From assembly GCF_002135355.1 (NCBI RefSeq), contig NZ_NEGE01000001.1, forward strand, positions 17,764 through 81,763: a stretch of DNA of 64,000 nt, written 5' to 3'. A program made the position numbers and the translations under genes. Positions 59,901 to 64,000 of this stretch are shown here, in pieces. The number at the start of each line of letters is the position of its first letter. The first letter of the stretch is position 1. Below the pieces are notes generated by a model. It was given only the letters and a program-made list of their open reading frames with translations, was not told where the DNA came from and ran no database searches. Source of the stretch: Acinetobacter sp. ANC 4169. Lineage in GTDB: Bacteria > Pseudomonadota > Gammaproteobacteria > Pseudomonadales > Moraxellaceae.

Positions 59901-60364
59901 GTATCAACCAAATGATAGCCCGCCTGGATCAAACGCATTTTTTGTTGTTCTAATTCAAACTTTTGTCCAATTTTAATATCGAAATGTTCACCCAATACCC
60001 ACGACGTCGGAGCGACACGCTGCACGAGCGTTGAGGCAGATAAAAGCAACACGCCCTGCTTCGGCATATTCGATAAAATTGAAAGACGTTCTGATACGAT
60101 ATCTTGATGAGGCGATAACCGGTCATACGGTAGAATTTCCCAATCCGGGAAAATGGTCGGTTTTATCCCGTAAAATTCCAGTTCACTTTCCAACTGTCCC
60201 AAATGCTGATTGTTTCTGGCAATCACAATGAATAACTGCTTATTTTGCGTCGCTATTTCTTTGAACAATAAAGATGCAGATGAGCCTTGTAAATTACCGA
60301 CCCAGCGTTTTTCGCCTGCTTTTAATTGCTGCAGATTTAATTGGGAAATTTGTTGTTGGAACAT
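56906..60364 (-). CDS. mfd: Transcription-repair coupling factor Mfd
   Basis: Mfd removes stalled RNA polymerase and recruits UvrA. From the ATG at 60364 (MFQQQISQLN) the protein has 1152 residues, the usual length; an ATG at 60391 adds nine residues. It has a UvrB-like N-terminal domain and the RNA-polymerase-interacting region (IGAPVVHIDYGVGRYAGL). The helicase domain has Walker A CGDVGFGKTEVAMR and the DEEH box VDEEHRFGV. The TRG-like translocation region ends GRVGRSHHQAYAY. Neither start has a strong ribosome site. Confidence 0.95.
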   Translation of the reverse strand: MFQQQISQLNLQQLKAGEKRWVGNLQGSSASLLFKEIATQNKQLFIVIARNNQHLGQLESELEFYGIKPTIFPDWEILPYDRLSPHQDIVSERLSILSNMPKQGVLLLSASTLVQRVAPTSWVLGEHFDIKIGQKFELEQQKMRLIQAGYHLVDTVYDHGEFAVRGSIMDIYASGQNSPIRIDLFDDEIESLKFFDPETQRTTQNLQQFSVLPAKEFPLKEGRSTFRDRYAESFPNANPKKNPIYQDVLEGIASPGLEFYFPLFFSKEAMQTQSTLMAYLPQNGIVITDKHLDEGLSSFWKDVVRRYEDRRHNVDHPILSPEEIFLQPNQVLEQLNQFARIIASPEEFVEKTGVLNLNTELPPRLPVDPKQEKPFSAVKKYIDAANHPVLLVAESAGRRETLKDALRPALGDIPSVENFAEFRKSLHAIAITSAPLDRGLVIPDHLTVISENQLYEHRVVQRRRKRQQEVSEEFLIRSLTELSIGAPVVHIDYGVGRYAGLVTLSIDDQDHEFLQLDYADAAKVYVPVTNLHLISRYSGGDPDLAPLHKLGTDAWNKAKRKALEQIHDVAAELLHIQARRQSKPGFSFELEQSPYMQFASGFAYEETLDQANAIEATLHDMQLAKPMDRLVCGDVGFGKTEVAMRAAFLAVQNNKQVAVLVPTTLLAQQHYESFRDRFADWPIRIEVLSRFGSSKSHTKTIEDLAEGKVDIVIGTHKILQESIQFKNLGLMIVDEEHRFGVRDKERIKAMRADVDMLTLTATPIPRTLNMAFSGMRDLSIIATPPARRLAVKTFVQEQTNESIKEAILRELLRGGQVYFLHNEVDSIERAAENIRELVPEARVAVAHGQMRERELEQVMQQFYHKEYNVLVCSTIIETGIDVPNANTILIERADKLGLAQLHQLRGRVGRSHHQAYAYLLVPSLKGLKGDAEKRLDAIQRASNLGAGFMLATEDLEIRGAGELLGEQQSGSMQAIGYSLYMEMLEKATKAIQKGKTPNFDAPLSLIAEINLHMPALIPDEYLGDVHQRLLLYKRISNTDTQEKLDNIRMELIDRFGVPPQPVKQLFAVHQIRLKAEQLGITKVDISSHGGHIEFSPDTPVQAISIIQMMQKHPTFFRMDGGQRLKVMVMLEDYQKRIQFIVDLLDNLLKEIR

Positions 60365-60499
60365 GTATATAGCTTTTGGTCTAAATGACATGAGCAGTAT
60401 ATTAGCATGGGTTTTTTCTTGGTTGAGTTATTTTTCTATGCGACCTATTTTTCCATCTAAATCCTTTTAGATGCTGAATCTTCAAGGCCTGTTTCCCCA

Positions 60500-60877
60500 T
60501 TATTTTTCGCGTAAGAAGTTACGATAATAGTCATTCAGCTTTTTAATAATTTGCTTCAACTGCAACAAATTTTCTTCAGTGTTGCCTAAACGCGCTACAA
60601 AGCGTTGACTGGCAATTTCCAGATCAATTTTTTCATTGATAATCATGGCAGTAAAATACAATTCTTTTAAATCATCAAACTGGGTTAATTTTCGATTCGA
60701 GAAATACGACAAACGCTCTGACCATTCATTCAGCACAATACCATCGACGATATAACCCTGTTCTTTAGTGAATTGGATATTATTTTCTTCTAGAAAAAGT
60801 TGTTCAGTAGATGGCTTGGAACTTTTAAACAGTCTTGAACTGGTAAATAGTCCAGTAAGTTTATTCAACATAAGCAT
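60500..60877 (-). CDS. Small uncharacterised protein
   Basis: The 125-aa protein is soluble and mostly helical by composition, with a basic N terminus (LFTSSRLFKSSKP) and a C-terminal helix rich in Leu and Lys (LLQLKQIIKKLNDYYRNFLR). No family was recognised. Two nearby ATGs (60877 and 60871) are possible starts. A motif resembling the iscR operator lies just upstream (60891-60910). Confidence 0.65.
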   Translation of the reverse strand: MLMLNKLTGLFTSSRLFKSSKPSTEQLFLEENNIQFTKEQGYIVDGIVLNEWSERLSYFSNRKLTQFDDLKELYFTAMIINEKIDLEIASQRFVARLGNTEENLLQLKQIIKKLNDYYRNFLREK

Positions 60878-60890
60878 TATATTTATTAAA

Positions 60891-60910
60891 AATCCTGACT
60901 ATTTTAACTC
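60891..60910. repeat. Motif resembling the iscR operator
   Basis: AATCCTGACTATTTTAACTC shares its first 11 bases with the reverse complement of the iscR operator (49151-49161 region). It lies 14-33 bp upstream of the small gene at 60877. The second half-site is degenerate. Confidence 0.35.
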
Positions 60911-60943
60911 TGAGCGGCTTTATCTTCAGCATTATTTTTCATA

Positions 60944-60974
60944 AAAAGGCAGCAGCTTAAACTGCTGCCTTTTC
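60944..60974 (-). terminator. Intrinsic terminator of aspA
   Basis: AAAAGGCAGCAG pairs perfectly with CTGCTGCCTTTT around CTTAAA. On the minus strand a short T-run follows. Confidence 0.85.
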
Positions 60975-61009
60975 GGTACGACAATGATTAATTTTTTGCA
61001 CAGCGCGAA

Positions 61010-62473
61010 TTAACTCACTTGTGCCAATAGCTGATGTTGTGCGGTCACTTCTGAAACCAGATTGCTAAAGGCAAATATTTCATCTAGCTGTTCTTGGGTC
61101 AGTAATTCCTGCTCCAAGACAATCTGTTGAATGGTTTTGTTTTCCGCAATACATTGCTTGCCAATTTCATCACATTTGGCATGACCCAGAATTGGATCGA
61201 GCAAAGTTACAATGCCGACACTGCGCATCACAGCGTCATAACACACCTGCTCATTGGCCTGAATGCCCTGAATGCATTTATGATCCAAACTCCAAATGGC
61301 CTGGGTTAACAATTCAATCGATTCATTAATTGAAATCGCGATGACCGGTTCCATTACATTTAACTGTAATTGTCCCGCTTCTGCAGCCATGGTCACGGTT
61401 AAATCATTCCCGATCACCCTATAAGCAATTTGATTCACCACTTCAGGAATCACCGGGTTAATTTTGGCAGGCATAATCGATGAGCCGGCTTGTAATTCCG
61501 GTAAGCGAATTTCGGCCAGACCGGTACGCGGACCTGAACTCAACAAGCGCAAGTCATTACAGATTTTTGAAAGTTTAACCGCAAGTCGTTTCAGCGTACT
61601 GGATAAAATAATAAATACGCCACAATCACTGGTGGCTTCCACATAATCTTCCGCACCGATTAAATTCAGTCCGCTAATTTTGCTTAAAGACTCGATGGCT
61701 TCGTGCGCATAGCCTTGTGGAGTGTTTATTCCCGTACCAATCGCGGTGGCACCTAAATTTACTTCCAGTAAGAGTTCACGTGTGCGCTGAATCAGCCGAA
61801 TATCTTCTTTTAATAAGGTTGCAAAAGCACGAAATTCTTGTCCCAAAGTCATCGGAACAGCATCTTGTAATTGGGTACGTCCCATTTTTAACACAAACTG
61901 AAACTCTGCAACCTTTATATGCAGCGTATCAATCAATTTTTGAATCTGAAACAGTAAATCATCCAGACTATAATAAGTTGCCAAGCGTAAAGCGGTTGGA
62001 TACACGTCATTGGTCGATTGAGACTTATTGACATGATCATTCGGGTGAATATGATCATATTGCCCCTTATGAAAACCCAAATGCTCGAGGGCAATATTGG
62101 CCAAGACCTCATTGGTGTTCATATTAATAGAGGTACCTGCTCCGCCTTGATAAACATCTAAAGGAAAAGCCTCACTCCATTTTTCTGGAGATTCGATTAA
62201 CTTGTTACAAGCCAGCTGAATCGCCTGGCTGACTTGTTCAGAAATTTTGCTAAATTTTAAATTGGTCTGTGCTGAGGCTTTTTTGACTTGAGCCAAAGCC
62301 CGAATAAAATGCGGCTGATTTCCGACTTTCTGATTAGAGATTTGAAAATTCTCTAAAGCTCTTAAAGTATGAATGCCGTAATAACATGCTGCTGGAACTT
62401 CCTTTGCTCCCAACAAATCACGTTCTATTCTTGTATTATCGCTTTGAACTGTAGACACTTTAAATATACTCAC
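61010..62473 (-). CDS. aspA: Aspartate ammonia-lyase
   Basis: AspA reversibly deaminates aspartate to fumarate. The 487-aa protein has the DLLGAKEVPAACYYGIHTLR start, QGGAGTSINMNTNEVLAN and the lyase signature GSSIMPAKINPVIPEV near residue 325. These separate aspartase from class II fumarase. No ATG lies near the family N terminus. The frame begins with GTG at 62473 and no ribosome site is visible, so translation initiation may be weak or leader-dependent. A TGCAC-7-GTGCA inverted repeat lies at 62479-62495 just upstream. Confidence 0.93.
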   Translation of the reverse strand: MSIFKVSTVQSDNTRIERDLLGAKEVPAACYYGIHTLRALENFQISNQKVGNQPHFIRALAQVKKASAQTNLKFSKISEQVSQAIQLACNKLIESPEKWSEAFPLDVYQGGAGTSINMNTNEVLANIALEHLGFHKGQYDHIHPNDHVNKSQSTNDVYPTALRLATYYSLDDLLFQIQKLIDTLHIKVAEFQFVLKMGRTQLQDAVPMTLGQEFRAFATLLKEDIRLIQRTRELLLEVNLGATAIGTGINTPQGYAHEAIESLSKISGLNLIGAEDYVEATSDCGVFIILSSTLKRLAVKLSKICNDLRLLSSGPRTGLAEIRLPELQAGSSIMPAKINPVIPEVVNQIAYRVIGNDLTVTMAAEAGQLQLNVMEPVIAISINESIELLTQAIWSLDHKCIQGIQANEQVCYDAVMRSVGIVTLLDPILGHAKCDEIGKQCIAENKTIQQIVLEQELLTQEQLDEIFAFSNLVSEVTAQHQLLAQVS

Positions 62474-62915
62474 ATGTATGCACTAGAATTGTGCAATTGA
62501 AAAATATTAAAGCTTTGCTGTATTTTGAATATTGTAAAAAGATATTTATTTGGCAAGGCTCTATAACGAATTACAGCAGCTTTGTAGCTGTGTAAGCACT
62601 TGTAACTACACTTCCGCTTCCCATTTTTTTCATCAAAAAATTAAGCTTAAAAAGCTTTAAGGCCGATTCTTGATTCACAGTAGACAATTCTCTGAACAAG
62701 ATGAATGACATTAAACACCATATTTATAATAAATTGATTTTACTATCTTTTTTACTTTGTATCTAAAAATACATTCCGCTACACAACATGTCATTAAATC
62801 CCCTAGAAATGTTACAGAAGGTAATTTCAATTTTATGTTTGAATCAGCGCCTTACTGAATATGGATAAAAATTCATCTTGGACAGATGTATTTCTAAGGA
62901 CACAAGGATGGGCAA
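62474..62915. other. Intergenic region between divergent aspA and putP
   Basis: This 442-bp AT-rich gap carries the promoters of both genes. TTCAAA and TATTTT spaced 17 bp on the minus strand are a weak candidate for aspA. A TGCAC-7-GTGCA inverted repeat (62479-62495) is near the aspA start. AAGGA precedes putP. No ORF or RNA gene was recognised. Confidence 0.5.
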
Positions 62916-64000
62916 ATGAGTCAACTGAACCCGACATTAATCACATTTATTTTATATATCATTGCCATGGTCGGTATAGGGCTGTATGCCTATAAAGCCA
63001 CCACTGACTTCTCGGATTATATTCTCGGTGGGCGTAGTCTAGGCAGTGTGGTTACCGCCCTGTCTGCCGGTGCATCCGATATGAGCGGCTGGCTGCTGAT
63101 GGGTTTGCCTGGAGCGATTTATCTTTCAGGTTTATCTGAAGCGTGGATTGCCATTGGCCTGATTATTGGTGCATGGCTGAATTGGCTGCTGGTTGCCGGT
63201 CGCTTACGGGTGCATACCGAAATTCAGAATAATGCCTTAACCCTGCCGGATTATTTCACTAGTCGTTTTGCCGATCGTAAACGTGTACTACGTATTATTT
63301 CGGCTTTGGTGATTCTGGTGTTTTTCTCGATTTATTGTGCGTCCGGCATGGTCGCAGGTGCGCGATTATTCGAAAGTATTTTTGGCATGTCTTATACCAC
63401 TGCGCTCTGGATTAGCGCCATTGCAACCATTAGTTATGTCTGTATCGGTGGTTTTCTTGCAATTAGCTGGACGGATACCTTTCAGGCAGGCCTGATGATT
63501 TTTGCGCTGCTGCTTACACCCATTATGGCTTATCTGGCACTGGGTGATCATAGTCAGCAGTTGGCAAGCGTGATTGAAACAGCCCGCCCACATGCCACTA
63601 ATATGCTTTCAGGTTTGAGTACGGTTGCCATTTTATCTTCCCTGGCTTGGGGCTTAGGCTATTTTGGACAACCGCATATTCTGGTGCGTTTTATGGCAGC
63701 CGATTCGGTGAAGACCATTCCTGCTGCACGCCGTATTGGCATGAGCTGGATGATTTTATGTTTAGGCGGTGCAGTCGGTGCCGGTTTTATTGGCATTGCC
63801 TACTTCCAGCAGCATGCCGAACTGGCAAGCGTGGTATCACAGAACCCGGAAACCATTTTTATGGAACTGACCAAAATCCTGTTTAATCCATGGATTGCAG
63901 GGATTATTTTGGCTGCGATTTTAGCCGCAGTGATGAGTACGCTCAGCTGTCAGCTTTTGGTCTGTTCAAGTACCTTGACTGAAGATTTATATAAATCATT
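62916..64000 (+). CDS. putP: Sodium/proline symporter PutP (3' end beyond window)
   Basis: From ATG at 62916 an open frame runs to the end of the window (361 residues visible). It begins MSQLNPTLITFILYIIAMVG and shows the sodium-solute symporter motifs DYILGGRSLGSVVTALSAG and ASDMSGWLLMGLPGAIYLSG, followed by many transmembrane segments. GGFLAISWTDTFQAGLM and the HILVRFMAADSVKTIPAARR block match PutP. It uses the sodium gradient to import proline. The ribosome site is AAGGA. It is divergent from aspA. Confidence 0.93.
   Translation, partial: MSQLNPTLITFILYIIAMVGIGLYAYKATTDFSDYILGGRSLGSVVTALSAGASDMSGWLLMGLPGAIYLSGLSEAWIAIGLIIGAWLNWLLVAGRLRVHTEIQNNALTLPDYFTSRFADRKRVLRIISALVILVFFSIYCASGMVAGARLFESIFGMSYTTALWISAIATISYVCIGGFLAISWTDTFQAGLMIFALLLTPIMAYLALGDHSQQLASVIETARPHATNMLSGLSTVAILSSLAWGLGYFGQPHILVRFMAADSVKTIPAARRIGMSWMILCLGGAVGAGFIGIAYFQQHAELASVVSQNPETIFMELTKILFNPWIAGIILAAILAAVMSTLSCQLLVCSSTLTEDLYKS

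Noticed and set aside
60456..60474. CATCTAAA/TTTTAGATG hairpin upstream of mfd
   Set aside because: The stem is short and AT-rich, with no T-run on the strand of either neighbouring gene.

Overview
The window reads as chromosomal DNA of an Acinetobacter-type gammaproteobacterium (Moraxellaceae). The evidence is AT-rich DNA, the run pyrG-kdsA-eno-ftsB-ispD, a cydP-cydA-cydB-cydX-ybgE operon, DUF families I associate with this group (DUF6231, DUF6776, DUF2797), and the general protein style. The species is not determined. Almost all of it is core chromosome. I see no phage, insertion sequence, CRISPR array, rRNA or tRNA, and no large unknown gene cluster. Genes I could not name and short non-coding elements are the less explained parts.

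Layout. 1-2.5 kb: a PhaC-like hydrolase cut by the window edge, a beta-hydroxyacid dehydrogenase, a small secreted YARHG-like protein and a HIT hydrolase. 2.6-3.9 kb: a porin behind an array of Pho-box-like 11-bp units. 4.0-7.7 kb: an AT-rich leader with four evenly spaced TTTTAGTCA-type repeats, then the cytochrome bd oxidase operon. 8.5-14.7 kb (minus strand): rodA, ispD, ftsB, eno, kdsA and pyrG (cell shape, isoprenoids, division, glycolysis, Kdo, CTP). 14.9-17 kb: a lipoprotein, a CinA-like protein and unknowns. 17-21 kb: prpC and prpB (methylcitrate cycle) with a divergent TetR regulator, then argF. 21-23.8 kb: an exported unknown, an unknown two-TM coiled-coil protein and YnfA. 23.9-28.5 kb: clpA, clpS, a DUF6776 protein and argC. 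28.8-32.7 kb: a 50-aa membrane ORF, a YgjP-type metalloprotease, a palindromic repeat, rpiA and ilvA.

33-36 kb: ktrAB potassium uptake and outer-membrane phospholipase pldA. 36.4-41 kb: a 979-aa M16 peptidase, a four-repeat DUF347 membrane protein and a GNAT enzyme. 41-45.3 kb: a PfkB kinase, Rieske protein and YqiJ-like operon, DUF937, and a tightly divergent DUF6231/DUF2797 pair. 45.3-49.1 kb: ppiD, hupB, a phasin-like protein and a tail-anchored SCP2-like protein. 49.1-54.7 kb: the iron-sulfur operon iscR-iscS-iscU-iscA-hscB-hscA-fdx. 54.7-60.4 kb: a membrane class III nucleotide cyclase, a HIT protein and mfd. 60.5-64 kb: a small unknown, aspA and the start of putP, which runs off the window.

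The most useful observations are regulatory: (1) the Pho-box-like array before the porin; (2) a motif shared between the iscR promoter/operator and the cyd leader, with weaker copies elsewhere; (3) two perfect hairpins dividing the isc operon after iscS and after iscA; (4) several other perfect inverted repeats; (5) two small membrane ORFs under 60 codons. I did not find a convincing new multi-gene system.
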